From a virus: a DNA stretch of 41,218 nt. The stretch covers positions 1-41,218 of IMG/VR virus record IMGVR_UViG_3300037150_000013; one strand, 5' to 3'. Shown here piece after piece: positions 16,157 through 24,621 of the stretch. Numbering within the stretch: position 1 is the stretch's first letter; every line of letters begins with the position of its first letter. The notes beneath the pieces were generated by a model. It was given only the letters and a program-made list of their open reading frames with translations, searched no databases and was not told where the DNA came from. The position numbers and the translations under genes were made by a program.

Positions 16157-17137
16157 ATGAGCATTCTTTGGCAAGGGGGAGAAGACATCGACTTCCCGAA
16201 CGGCGGCGGCGTATTCGGTGACACAACGGCGGGAGTATTTCGCGCCGGGTACGCACGGTGCGGTATAGAAGGAACAACTGCCTCACCTATGAAGAGCACG
16301 TTGTTTCCGGGTGGAGCAATAACTTCTGCATGGGTTTCTGCAAGAATTTACAGTTCCAATGAAGGAACTGGAATGAAGATGGTTGGTTTCGGATTGAGCG
16401 GAACCACAAAAGGTTTGTTCATTGGTTTGGACGCCACAACGCTAGGTAAAGTAGCTCTCATCAAATATGACGGCACCACTGCAACTCAACTAGCGGCAGA
16501 GGCAGGTGTCAGCTTTCCTAGCATTTCTTTTCACCGACTGGATATGCAGGTTATCAACTACGGGGCAACGGCAACGGTGAATGTCTATTGGGATTTGGCG
16601 TTTCTGTTTACTTTCACAGGCGACGTTACTGTCACAGGTATGACTAACTTTGACAGTGTGTTTCTGTGGGGTATCAATAGCAGCTTTTATTCTCGATTCT
16701 CCGAAATAATCGTAGCCAACGAGGACACACGATCCTTCTCTCTATTGACGATGGCCCCTATCAGCGCAGGTACTACCGATCAGTGGACAGGTTTGTTTTC
16801 GGCGGTGAACCCAACCACCGTCAACGATGCAAACTCTAACTTCACCAACACGGTTGCGCAAGACCAGCAGTACAACGTCACGGCAGTTCCGAGTGGCACG
16901 TTTGCAGTTAGGCAGTTGAAGGTGAACGCTCGTATGTCTGCTACAGCAGGATCGACCGCGACAAAGGTAGCCACCGGGTTCAACCTGAGTGGCACAGTTT
17001 CCGTTGGTGCTCCATCTGCCGCGCTAGGCACAGCATTCATCAACAACGAGACTTACTTCGCTAACAACCCAGTGACCACTGCCGCTTGGACACAAACGCA
17101 GTTGAACACAATTCAAGTGGATATGAGGTCTTCGTAA
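16157..17137 (+). CDS. Phage tail/fibre protein with lectin-like N-terminal domain
   Basis: A 326-residue protein. It opens with ILWQGGEDIDFP and contains a jelly-roll-like stretch to about residue 185 (FDSVFLWGINS, FSEIIVANEDTR), then a second beta domain (residues ~190-326; DQWTGLFSAVNPTTVNDANS). The opening and EDTRSFSLLTMAP segments are familiar from phage tail proteins, but no exact function is known to me. It sits in the fibre block with almost no intergenic space. A host-binding role is inferred. Confidence 0.7.
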   Translation: MSILWQGGEDIDFPNGGGVFGDTTAGVFRAGYARCGIEGTTASPMKSTLFPGGAITSAWVSARIYSSNEGTGMKMVGFGLSGTTKGLFIGLDATTLGKVALIKYDGTTATQLAAEAGVSFPSISFHRLDMQVINYGATATVNVYWDLAFLFTFTGDVTVTGMTNFDSVFLWGINSSFYSRFSEIIVANEDTRSFSLLTMAPISAGTTDQWTGLFSAVNPTTVNDANSNFTNTVAQDQQYNVTAVPSGTFAVRQLKVNARMSATAGSTATKVATGFNLSGTVSVGAPSAALGTAFINNETYFANNPVTTAAWTQTQLNTIQVDMRSS

Positions 17138-17138
17138 A

Positions 17139-17594
17139 ATGGCAACCGGAACAGGCGTAAACGTAAGTAAGGTAAACATCTATAGCCTACTGACGCCGCC
17201 TGTCGGTGTGTCAGTCAGTAAGGTAAACACGTACAGTGTTTTGACCCCGCCTGTTGGTGTATCAGTAAGCAAGGTCAATATCTACGCGGTTCTAAGCACA
17301 GCCGCTCCTCCGATATGGGGGAGCTTTACCTTTGCCAACGGGACGGTAGGCACAGCCTACAGTCAGACTTTTTCAGTCGCTTCTGGATCGCCGCCGATCA
17401 CTTATTCGGTGTCATCTGGCAGCCTTCCACCCGGACTAACTTTGTCCGGCAGCACCATCTCAGGAACACCGACGACAGCCGGGATGTACTCGTTCACGCT
17501 GCAAGCTACTAACAGCTTCGGCTCTGACTTTCTCCCCACGTCGATCACAGTTGTGAATCCGGCCAGTGGCGGCGCTTTCGTCTTCGCATTCTAG
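17139..17594 (+). CDS. Repeat-bearing fibre protein with a putative Ig (He_PIG-type) domain
   Basis: A 151-residue protein. Residues 6-52 are 2.7 copies of a 17-residue repeat (GVSVSKVNTYSVLTPPV). Residues ~62-130 match the He_PIG-type Ig fold (GTVGTAYSQTFSVASGSPPI, then SGSLPPGLTLSGSTISGTPT and AGMYSFTLQATN). Such folds mediate weak surface binding in phage virions. The ribosome site is poor (AGG 13 nt upstream), so translation is probably coupled to the preceding gene, which ends 2 nt earlier. Last of the fibre block. Confidence 0.72.
   Translation: MATGTGVNVSKVNIYSLLTPPVGVSVSKVNTYSVLTPPVGVSVSKVNIYAVLSTAAPPIWGSFTFANGTVGTAYSQTFSVASGSPPITYSVSSGSLPPGLTLSGSTISGTPTTAGMYSFTLQATNSFGSDFLPTSITVVNPASGGAFVFAF
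17154..17294 (+). repeat. 51-nt in-frame tandem repeat (2.7 copies)
   Basis: Units of 51 nt encode the 17-residue motif around SKVN(I/T)Y and LTPPV. The first two units are separated by silent and a few missense changes; the third is truncated. A candidate for slippage or recombination-based length variation of a fibre stalk. Confidence 0.8.
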
Positions 17595-17602
17595 GAGCAA
17601 GC

Positions 17603-18016
17603 ATGAACAAGTTGACTGACCGTTGGATTGAACCGCAGGACGTAGCTCTTTTGGAGCTATGCTTGGAACGCGACCCACACCACTTAGGAACTAAAGTTGA
17701 GTTCTTTTTTCGTCCCGGTACCATTACAAAGGTGTACGAAGATGACAACGGCCAAGTTCTGTTCTTGAGGGGCGAAGGTATTGAACTGCCTGAAGGAAAG
17801 GTGCTGCGCATCGACGTGCAGTATGTAGACAACGAGGCCAACGAAAGAAACCGAATGGCGATGCTCGATGGTTTCCCCAGTCTGGTAGAGAAGGCCAAGC
17901 GCAACGGCTTCAACCAGATTCTATTCTTCACCAACGTGCGGGCATTGTCCGTGTTCTGCAAACGAGAGCTAGGCTTCAAGGAAGTAGCAAAGGGCGAACT
18001 GAGGAAGTACATCTAA
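17603..18016 (+). CDS. GNAT-like acetyltransferase-fold protein
   Basis: A 137-residue protein with a compact alpha/beta pattern: GTITKVYEDDNGQVLFLRGE near residues 39-58, a central strand LRIDVQYVD, a helix (MLDGFPSLVEKAKRNGFNQI) and a C-terminal FTNVRALSVFCKRELGFKEV, which is the usual end of a GNAT fold (F-cys-k-ELGF). The acetyl-CoA-binding Q/R-x-x-G-x-G/A loop is not evident, so catalysis is unproven. The gene lies between the fibre block and the internal virion proteins; small GNAT-like proteins occur at this place in some podoviruses. A modifying or purely structural role are both possible. Confidence 0.6.
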   Translation: MNKLTDRWIEPQDVALLELCLERDPHHLGTKVEFFFRPGTITKVYEDDNGQVLFLRGEGIELPEGKVLRIDVQYVDNEANERNRMAMLDGFPSLVEKAKRNGFNQILFFTNVRALSVFCKRELGFKEVAKGELRKYI

Positions 18017-18769
18017 ATGAAAATCTACACACGTATTGAAATGGAATGGGACAACGGCAAGCAAGCCTACGTTCCGATCCTAGAAGAGTCCTTTGAGTAT
18101 GACGGCCCAGTTGCTAAGCTCTGCGGTGCAGGAGCAGGGTTGACCAACGTTGCAAATGCGCAGAGTTCTGCGTATACTCAGATGACACAGCAAGCTCAGC
18201 AAGTATTCGGAAATTCGTCAACAGTGTTCAACGATTTAGTGAGCACATTCGCACCTACCGTTGCAGCAGGGCCAGATCAGCAAGGCTTCAGCCCAGCAGA
18301 AGTATCGGCCCTCAAGTCGCAGGCCATTACGCAAACAGGAAACTCATACAACAACGCGAAGTACGCAGTGGGCGAAGCGCAGGCAGCGAATGGCGGCGGT
18401 AACGTAGCTGATGTCAACGGCGGCTCTAAGACAGCAACCGACCTCGGCGTGGCGAATAGCGCGGCGGCTAACACAGCCAACGAACTGAACACCATCGACT
18501 TGAATAACTACCAGACTGGTCAGCAGAATTATGACACAGCGGTGTCTGGTTTGGAAAGCGCCCCTAATGTATTCAACGCGTCAACAAGTGCAGGGCAAGC
18601 CGCAACCGGGTCAGGCAGCGCGGCGGCTAATACGCAGAACCAAGTAGCGCAGCAGAACAACTCTTGGGTGCAGGCAGTGACCGGCGCACTCGGCGGTATC
18701 GCAGGCGATGTTGCAACGGGCGGCATGTCGAACCTTGGCAAAGGCGTAGGGTTCTTCGGAAACGGATAA
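18017..18769 (+). CDS. Ala/Gln-rich internal-virion-type protein
   Basis: A 250-residue protein that begins directly at the stop of the GNAT-like gene (TAAATG). The first 35 residues are ordinary. The remainder is strongly Ala/Gln/Asn/Gly/Ser-rich and likely helical, ending in a Gly-rich tail (GALGGIAGDVATGGMSNLGK). Composition, length and place at the head of three large late genes resemble the smaller internal (ejection) virion proteins of podoviruses. No catalytic motif. Identity rests on context and composition, so this is a moderate-confidence inference. Confidence 0.62.
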   Translation: MKIYTRIEMEWDNGKQAYVPILEESFEYDGPVAKLCGAGAGLTNVANAQSSAYTQMTQQAQQVFGNSSTVFNDLVSTFAPTVAAGPDQQGFSPAEVSALKSQAITQTGNSYNNAKYAVGEAQAANGGGNVADVNGGSKTATDLGVANSAAANTANELNTIDLNNYQTGQQNYDTAVSGLESAPNVFNASTSAGQAATGSGSAAANTQNQVAQQNNSWVQAVTGALGGIAGDVATGGMSNLGKGVGFFGNG

Positions 18770-18777
18770 GGTAAACA

Positions 18778-21243
18778 ATGAGCAATCCACAAGTACCAAT
18801 GGCAGACCCAAACGCACCGGCAGTTCAGACTGAGCAGCCCGCAGTGCAAACTGATCAACCATCCGTTCCAGCTACTTCCGAGAACACAGCAGGTCAAGGC
18901 CCAGTTGCCGCGATCCCTCCTGTGCAGCAGTCTGTGACAGTGAACGGCGGGGATAACAACTCGCAGCAAGTACCGACCGAAGACGCTGACACCAGCAAGA
19001 TCGGTTTGAACCCGAACGATCCGAAGAACAAAGAACAGGCGATGCCTGCGTATCAAGTTCCTCCTACTGACCCCGGCGTCAAGCAAGCTACGCGTATCAA
19101 CAAAATTGCGACCATGCTCACAGGCGGGCCGCACTTCACAACTACCGTTGATCCTGTGACAGGTCAGGTATCGCGTACGCAGAACCAAGTGAGCACTAAG
19201 AGCCTGCTACTAGCAGTTGCTATGGAAGCCCTTGGTGGCGCAGCCGCAGGTCTCACACAGAAGGGGCCGGGTAACGAGGGCAAAGCATTCGCAGCGGGTT
19301 TCCAAAGCGGGGGCCAGAGTCAGCAGGCAGCGCAGGCAGGTCAGCAAGAACAGGATCAACAGGCCAGTCAAGACCTAGCACGACAGGCCGCAGTCACAAA
19401 CGCCAACTTCACCACGCACTCGAATGCAATCAAGTTGACGCAACTGGATTACACACAGCACCAGCAGTGGGTAGCTGACAGTTCCCCTGTCATCGACAAC
19501 CTGCGCAGTGTAGGTGCAATCCTCGATAGTGGTGTGCATGAGAGTGATTTGCTCAGCAAGTATCACGTCTCGAAAGACATGGCTATTCCAGATGGTGTAA
19601 TTCCGCACATCGGCGCAGACGGTAAGACGGATGGGTACGAGAACACGTACACCGTTATCGACCCTAGCAAGAAGATTCAGATGCCAGATGAGGTCGCTCA
19701 GGACGCGGTTACGTGGCGCATACCCGGCACCTTCAAGATGGTTGACGGTAAGGCAGTACCTCAGGACTTCGTAGGTTCCGCCCCAATCAAAGCAGCACTG
19801 GTTGTGGATGTAGCTCAGAAGGTTGCAGGAGCGAAGCTGACACAGGCACAATTCGACAAGCAGTTCTCTGGGTTGAATGACCCCACAGATGAGAACAAGT
19901 TCGAGGCTAGTTTGAAGGGTGCGATTGCTGATGGCAGTCTCACTACTAAGGGCTTGCAAACGATCAGCAAGTATGCATCGCTACCGCTGAACCAAATCGC
20001 AGATGCAATGCGCAAGGATAAGGTGGACGGCGGAGTCATCGGGCAGTTCTTGAATCTCATCCCAGCAGGCGCAATTGAGAAGGCGAAGATCAATCAGACT
20101 AATCAAGAAGCGGACGCCAAGGCAGCCGAGGTACGGAAGAATCTGGTCATCACACCGACTAACGCAGATGCAGTCATTGCTGACAAGGAAGGCAAGTACA
20201 CACCTGAGCAGCGTGCCGAAGCAAAGAGCGTGCAGAAGCAGGCATTGAACACAGAGGTGCAGAAGGCTGGCGATACAGCAGCAGCCCGTACCCAAGCGGA
20301 AATCAACACCAAGATCAAGAACGGTATCGACATTCCGGGTAAGAAGCAGAATGCCGATTTCGGTAGTCCAACGTTGAATGATGCAGCTAAACAACCTGCA
20401 TCTCCTGACGGGGTGAACCATGCGTTCCTTGATGAACTATCAAAGACCGACCCTCGTGCAGCAACAGTGAAGGCAGTCGGTGAAGGTCGCAATACTCTTA
20501 GTGCATACGCATTGGCTAAGCAGTACGGCGGAGACTTCGCTAACCTAGTCAACGCTGCATATCCAGCTTGGGATCAAGGCAAGACGGAACAGTACCACAC
20601 AGCGTTGAAGCAATTCGCACCGGGCGGAAATCTTGGTAAGAACGTAGTTGCCGTCAATACCGCTCTGGCTCACATGCAGAACGCTTTGGATGCAGTTGGT
20701 TGGACTTCTACTGTACCCGGTGTGCGTAGTGCTGCTAGAGCGTTAGGCATTCAGAGTGCAGCAGATTATAACGCGCACATGCTGAACGTCGCAACTGAAG
20801 TCGCCACAGCGTATAAGGGTGGTATTCCTTCAGAGCCAGAAATTCAAGATCGTTTGAAGGCTTTGACAGGAAACCCGAATTCTGTGAAGGACACATTGCG
20901 CAGTTGGGCTAAGGACTTGGAAGGAAAGCAGGAAGCCAGCTATCATCAGTTTGATGAATCTGTACCTTCGTCGTTCGTTGCTCCTGTTCAGTTTGCCGAT
21001 CCGCAAGCGGCTCGAAGCTACAAGGCTCTAACAGGTCAGGACATCAACCCTGACCTCGTAGGCCGTTCCGCTTACCATCAGAATCAGAACCCCAACCCGA
21101 ATAACGGCGGGCCTAACACTGGCCCTAACGGTCTGACCAACCTGTACTTCAACGCGCAGACGAATCAGACAATCGGGTGGGACGACAAGGCTAAGCAGTA
21201 CGTCGATACGAAAACGTTGAAACCGTACACCGCACCTAAGTAG
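18778..21243 (+). CDS. Large internal-virion/ejection-type protein
   Basis: An 821-residue protein. Residues 1-75 are Pro/Gln/Val-rich and disordered-looking. Residues ~135-190 are Gly/Ala/Gln-rich (MEALGGAAAGLTQKGPG, GGQSQQAAQAGQQEQDQQ), followed by a long helical region. Residues ~600-720 (LAKQYGGDFANLVNAAYPAW, FAPGGNLGKNVVAVNTALAH) form a better-ordered helical domain of the kind seen in podoviral internal virion proteins. The C-terminus is Asn/Pro/Gly-rich. No transglycosylase glutamate motif was recognised. Probably ejected with the DNA to form a conduit across the cell envelope (inferred). Confidence 0.65.
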   Translation: MSNPQVPMADPNAPAVQTEQPAVQTDQPSVPATSENTAGQGPVAAIPPVQQSVTVNGGDNNSQQVPTEDADTSKIGLNPNDPKNKEQAMPAYQVPPTDPGVKQATRINKIATMLTGGPHFTTTVDPVTGQVSRTQNQVSTKSLLLAVAMEALGGAAAGLTQKGPGNEGKAFAAGFQSGGQSQQAAQAGQQEQDQQASQDLARQAAVTNANFTTHSNAIKLTQLDYTQHQQWVADSSPVIDNLRSVGAILDSGVHESDLLSKYHVSKDMAIPDGVIPHIGADGKTDGYENTYTVIDPSKKIQMPDEVAQDAVTWRIPGTFKMVDGKAVPQDFVGSAPIKAALVVDVAQKVAGAKLTQAQFDKQFSGLNDPTDENKFEASLKGAIADGSLTTKGLQTISKYASLPLNQIADAMRKDKVDGGVIGQFLNLIPAGAIEKAKINQTNQEADAKAAEVRKNLVITPTNADAVIADKEGKYTPEQRAEAKSVQKQALNTEVQKAGDTAAARTQAEINTKIKNGIDIPGKKQNADFGSPTLNDAAKQPASPDGVNHAFLDELSKTDPRAATVKAVGEGRNTLSAYALAKQYGGDFANLVNAAYPAWDQGKTEQYHTALKQFAPGGNLGKNVVAVNTALAHMQNALDAVGWTSTVPGVRSAARALGIQSAADYNAHMLNVATEVATAYKGGIPSEPEIQDRLKALTGNPNSVKDTLRSWAKDLEGKQEASYHQFDESVPSSFVAPVQFADPQAARSYKALTGQDINPDLVGRSAYHQNQNPNPNNGGPNTGPNGLTNLYFNAQTNQTIGWDDKAKQYVDTKTLKPYTAPK

Positions 21244-21257
21244 TAAAGGAGAAGTGA

Positions 21258-23369
21258 ATGTCTAACCCGAATTCCCAAGTACCTCCGCCACCTCCGGGCT
21301 TTGCTCCTGTAGCGGATCAAAGCTCGGCAGCCCCATCTACGCCACCCCCGCCACCTCCGGGGTTTGCGCCAGTGGCCAACCAATCGAGCCAGCCTCCTTC
21401 GGGACAGACACCTCCCCCTCAGGGAGGACAGGATGAAGGGTTCCTCAGCCGCGCTTATGAGACGAGTGGGGCAAAGGGATTGGTGGATTTAGGCAAGGCT
21501 GCGTTGTACCAGCGACCGATAGACTTGTATCACGAGATGGTGTCTAGTGCTCAGAAGGGTGATTACAAAACTGCCGCAGAAAGCGCGAACAAGTTGTTGA
21601 CGATGCCTATCACAGCGGGACTAAACGACAAGGATAGTCCCCTTCGTAAGGCAGCTACAGCAATTATCATGCAGCCTATCGACACCATCAAGAACGAGTA
21701 CAAGGAGCAGCGTGCTCAGGGTAAGACCCCGATGCAAGCGGTGCTCGATCCCGGCGACGAAGCACGTAAGGTTGTGTCTGACCTAAAAGGTGGGCATCCG
21801 TTGGATGCTCTTAGTTCGGCAGTCCATGCAGGGACTAGGGCAGTTGCAGCAGTTCCTTTGGTTGGCGGGGCGGCTGAGCAGGTCGGCAGTAACCTAGACA
21901 CCGATATTCATAACGGTAACTACAGCGCAGCTTTAGGTGACATTACTGGGCCTCTAACTACGATGGGTATTGGCAAGGTTCTAGGGGCACTAGGAGACGC
22001 TGGTGAGGCAGCAGGAGGGGTAGAGGCCGGTGAAGCCGGTGCAGCCGCTCCTGAGACTGCTGGTGTACCTCCGCCTCCGAGCGGTGAAGCTCCTGCGTCT
22101 GCTCCAATAACTCCCACGTCGTCTGTCACTCCGGGTACCGCAGGAGTTCGTCCTGCGACCGCGAGTGTGGCTGGTGAGAGTATACCAGTCGGGGCCACTA
22201 GCCCTGCATTGGCCGGTAAACCAAACCTATTAGCACGCGGAGTAGCCAGCTTTGCTACTAAGGAAGGTGCAGCTAAGTTCGTAGCAGAGCAAACACAACC
22301 TGCCGTGGTCAACGCACTTGGAAAGAATTTTGCAGACAGTGGACTAAACTATCTGAACGATCTGAAATCTTTGCGAGGTGATGAACCTATCACGATCCAA
22401 CCGGGGGACATCAAGAGCACAGATGATTTGGTTTCACTGATGCGCAAGGAGGCTAAACCTACTTACTCCAAACTGGATGAAGCAGCCGGTGAAGATCAAG
22501 CCGATTGGGATGCGCAATACGGCCCTGACTCGCCACACGCCAAGGCAGTAGAAGCAGCCGAGGAAGCTCAAAAAGCTCTCGGGCCGAATGCTAAGGTTAC
22601 GAGTAAGATTCCAGAGCCGCCCGAACGTCCCCAGTCGTTCACAGAGATGCAAGATGATCTGAATGACTATAACCGCATCTTGAAGAGCAAGGATGCAAGT
22701 ATAACCGACAAAGCCACAGCGAAGCAGATGGTTCCTAAGTTGCGCAATCAGATGTCTGCGTTCCTGAATAACCATGCTGATGTTGTGGAGCCGGGAGAAC
22801 TAGAAGCCGCTAATAAGACGTATGCTTTGGCAACACGGTATGATTACATTGCCGATAGACTGCGCTCAGCGGTAAAGGGAATTGAGGGTGGCAATCTCAC
22901 CACGAGTGCCACTAAATCAATTTCTCCAACAACGCTTGAGAATCTTCCAGATCAGTTTGACAATCATTTTCAACCGGGCGACTTCAAGAAGTTGCTTGGC
23001 AACGAGGGCATGAAGAACTACAACGACATTTCCCGTCTTCTAGCAGAACCGAAGACAGGTAGTGCATTCTTGAAGTTCTTGAACTCTCTGTCGTTCACTG
23101 ACAAGGCCAGTCCGCTAGGCACACCACTGAGCGCAGCCGCAGATAACGTACTCTTCAATCCAGCAGCCGGGCAAAAGGCAATGGCATTGTGGAAGGGCGT
23201 ATCCAATACGATTGCTAAACCGGCTAGTGCAGTCGCAGGAGCAGCTAAGGCAGCAGGTATGGTGCTCAACAAGACACCGACCGCAGCTAAGGTTGCAACG
23301 TATGGAGCACTCGCAGGCGCACTCGGCGGCCCGCAGGCAGAACAGCAAGCTCAACCAAACCCTCAGTAG
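21258..23369 (+). CDS. Proline-rich-headed internal virion protein, probable frameshift donor
   Basis: A 703-residue protein. Residues 5-60 contain two copies of a Pro-rich motif (PPPPGFAPVA) joined by Ser/Gln/Pro linkers. Residues ~60-215 are helical. A second Pro/Ala-rich disordered stretch follows (~255-300). The rest is helical with charged segments. AAAGGAGAAG precedes ATG 21258. The frame ends at TAG 23367, four nt past a slippery heptamer and inside the spacer/stem of a hairpin, so a fraction of ribosomes may slip to -1 and continue to 23977, giving about 906 residues. Likely an internal/ejection virion protein by position and composition. Confidence 0.66.
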   Translation: MSNPNSQVPPPPPGFAPVADQSSAAPSTPPPPPPGFAPVANQSSQPPSGQTPPPQGGQDEGFLSRAYETSGAKGLVDLGKAALYQRPIDLYHEMVSSAQKGDYKTAAESANKLLTMPITAGLNDKDSPLRKAATAIIMQPIDTIKNEYKEQRAQGKTPMQAVLDPGDEARKVVSDLKGGHPLDALSSAVHAGTRAVAAVPLVGGAAEQVGSNLDTDIHNGNYSAALGDITGPLTTMGIGKVLGALGDAGEAAGGVEAGEAGAAAPETAGVPPPPSGEAPASAPITPTSSVTPGTAGVRPATASVAGESIPVGATSPALAGKPNLLARGVASFATKEGAAKFVAEQTQPAVVNALGKNFADSGLNYLNDLKSLRGDEPITIQPGDIKSTDDLVSLMRKEAKPTYSKLDEAAGEDQADWDAQYGPDSPHAKAVEAAEEAQKALGPNAKVTSKIPEPPERPQSFTEMQDDLNDYNRILKSKDASITDKATAKQMVPKLRNQMSAFLNNHADVVEPGELEAANKTYALATRYDYIADRLRSAVKGIEGGNLTTSATKSISPTTLENLPDQFDNHFQPGDFKKLLGNEGMKNYNDISRLLAEPKTGSAFLKFLNSLSFTDKASPLGTPLSAAADNVLFNPAAGQKAMALWKGVSNTIAKPASAVAGAAKAAGMVLNKTPTAAKVATYGALAGALGGPQAEQQAQPNPQ

Positions 23370-23403
23370 GGTCAACGGCTACAAAGTCCAAAGTCGCTGA
23401 CCC
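23357..23403 (+). promoter_or_regulatory. Candidate programmed -1 ribosomal frameshift signal
   Basis: The heptamer A-AAC-CCT (23357-23363) has the X-XXY-YYZ form in the frame of the 21258 gene. After a 5-nt spacer, GGGTCA (23369-23374) pairs with TGACCC (23398-23403), and CGGCT (23376-23380) with AGTCG (23392-23396), interrupted by a single A/C mismatch, with an 11-nt loop. The zero-frame stop TAG is at 23367-23369. Slipping to -1 reads AAA CCC TCA GTA and enters the frame of the ORF that ends at 23977. The CCC second triplet is less common than AAA or TTT, so efficiency is uncertain. Confidence 0.6.
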
Positions 23404-23413
23404 GAACGATACC

Positions 23414-23977
23414 TTGAAACAGGTATTGTCTGAGAACAGCGGGATGGCAAAGAACTTCGACTTGAAGAATACCTCAGTTGTCTTTGCCAACCCGGAGCGT
23501 TCTAAGTACGGACTGAAGAACAACGGAAGCCTAGAGTATTGGTCAGCCGGTGAAAAAGGCGATGACAAATTTCCTTCACCCGACCCCAATAAGAATGTTT
23601 TGGAAGTTTACGATGACAAGCTAAAGAATAATCCAGAGGCGCTGAAGCAAGCTATCTATGGGGACTTGATGCACGGCATGGCGAACGACAAACATTGGAA
23701 CCAATTGCGAACTGAGTTCATGAGCAACTTCACACCTGAAGAAAGAAAACGGCAGCAAAACCGGTCAACATGGTGGGATGATGTGAATGGCCCCAAAGAG
23801 AAGTTTGGCAGCCCAACGTATGATGCGTATATCCGAGGTGTGATAGCTAACGATGGTGATTGGAAAGCTGGGCAGAAAGATTCCGGCAATACGATGTACT
23901 CTCCGAAGCAATTGCAGATATTGCAAAAGATGAAGGACTATATCAAGACCGGCAAGGAGGATCAGGGCCAGCAGTAG
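23414..23977 (+). CDS. ORF probably expressed as the C-terminal extension of the 21258 product
   Basis: A frame of up to 187 residues if counted from TTG 23414. That codon and the first ATG (23444) both lack a ribosome-binding site, and the sequence reads as protein already from the slip site at 23363 (SVGSTATKSKVADPNDT). It is soluble and charged, with a Trp-containing middle segment (FTPEERKRQQNRSTWWDDVN) and a helical C-terminus (SPKQLQILQKMKDYIKTG). No family recognised. It closes the virion operon, with the terminator hairpin overlapping its stop. If not made by frameshift, it might be a decayed or independently initiated gene. Confidence 0.6.
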   Translation: MKQVLSENSGMAKNFDLKNTSVVFANPERSKYGLKNNGSLEYWSAGEKGDDKFPSPDPNKNVLEVYDDKLKNNPEALKQAIYGDLMHGMANDKHWNQLRTEFMSNFTPEERKRQQNRSTWWDDVNGPKEKFGSPTYDAYIRGVIANDGDWKAGQKDSGNTMYSPKQLQILQKMKDYIKTGKEDQGQQ

Positions 23978-23998
23978 TGGCCCTGACCGCAACTTTTT
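23962..23998 (+). terminator. Intrinsic terminator closing the virion operon
   Basis: TCAGGGCC (23962-23969) and GGCCCTGA (23979-23986) are perfect complements around a 9-nt loop that includes the stop codon of the ORF ending at 23977. A TTTTT run lies at 23994-23998, 7 nt after the stem. Probably marks the original end of the structural gene block, before the GIY-YIG insertion. Confidence 0.7.
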
Positions 23999-24023
23999 AC
24001 CGGAGATAGGGTTTATATAGGTT

Positions 24024-24593
24024 ATGTACATTTACAAACTTACGAACCAGATCAACGGTAAGATATACGTTGGCAAAACTACCCACAAGAATTTGAACTC
24101 CTACTTGAGCAACAAGCGTTGCTTGGCTAGGCAGGGAAAGCATTCACATCCTATCGTATCTGCGATGGCTAAGTATGGGGTTGACAGTTTCTCAACCGAG
24201 GTTCTTGCTACTGCAAGCTCTAGTGAATGGTTAGACTATTTGGAAGTATTGTGGATCATGTTATTGGATTCACGGAACCCAGAGGTAGGTTATAATATCC
24301 ATGCAGGAGGCGGCAAAGGAGCTTTAGGACAAGTAATGTCAGCGGAGCAAAAGGCTAAGATCGGAGCGGCTAATAAGGGAAGAAAACCTAAAGGTTATGT
24401 CCGAACTGAGCTTCATAGGCAGCAAAGGCGCGATGCGATGAAGGGTAATAAACTTGGGACTAAGTTTACATCAGAAAGTGCTAGACAAGCTATCCTAAAT
24501 GAGACGCCCACAAATAAAGCTAAACGTATTGCTGGTATACAAGCTGCATGGGATCGAAAAAGAGGAATAAAAGGAGTGTTTTCAAATACTTAG
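24024..24593 (+). CDS. GIY-YIG homing endonuclease
   Basis: A 189-residue protein. Residues 1-18 (MYIYKLTNQINGKIYVGK) are the GIY-YIG nuclease core with the YVGKT form of the second motif. A helical stretch (LEVLWIMLLDS) and GYNIHAGG complete the domain by about residue 95. Residues ~105-190 carry NUMOD3-like DNA-binding motifs (SAEQKAKIGAANKG and SESARQAI). The gene is AT-rich against its surroundings, consistent with recent transfer. It follows the virion-operon terminator and runs into the 5' end of the cell-wall hydrolase gene, whose ribosome site lies within its last codons. No intron splice signals were recognised. Confidence 0.92.
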   Translation: MYIYKLTNQINGKIYVGKTTHKNLNSYLSNKRCLARQGKHSHPIVSAMAKYGVDSFSTEVLATASSSEWLDYLEVLWIMLLDSRNPEVGYNIHAGGGKGALGQVMSAEQKAKIGAANKGRKPKGYVRTELHRQQRRDAMKGNKLGTKFTSESARQAILNETPTNKAKRIAGIQAAWDRKRGIKGVFSNT

Positions 24594-24621
24594 ACAGGAT
24601 GATTTTCTCAAAGGGCAGATT

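Noticed and set aside
18529-19188. 219-codon open frame on - across the internal virion genes
   Set aside because: Cys/Arg/His-rich shadow without start signals; the + frames are continuous and well initiated.
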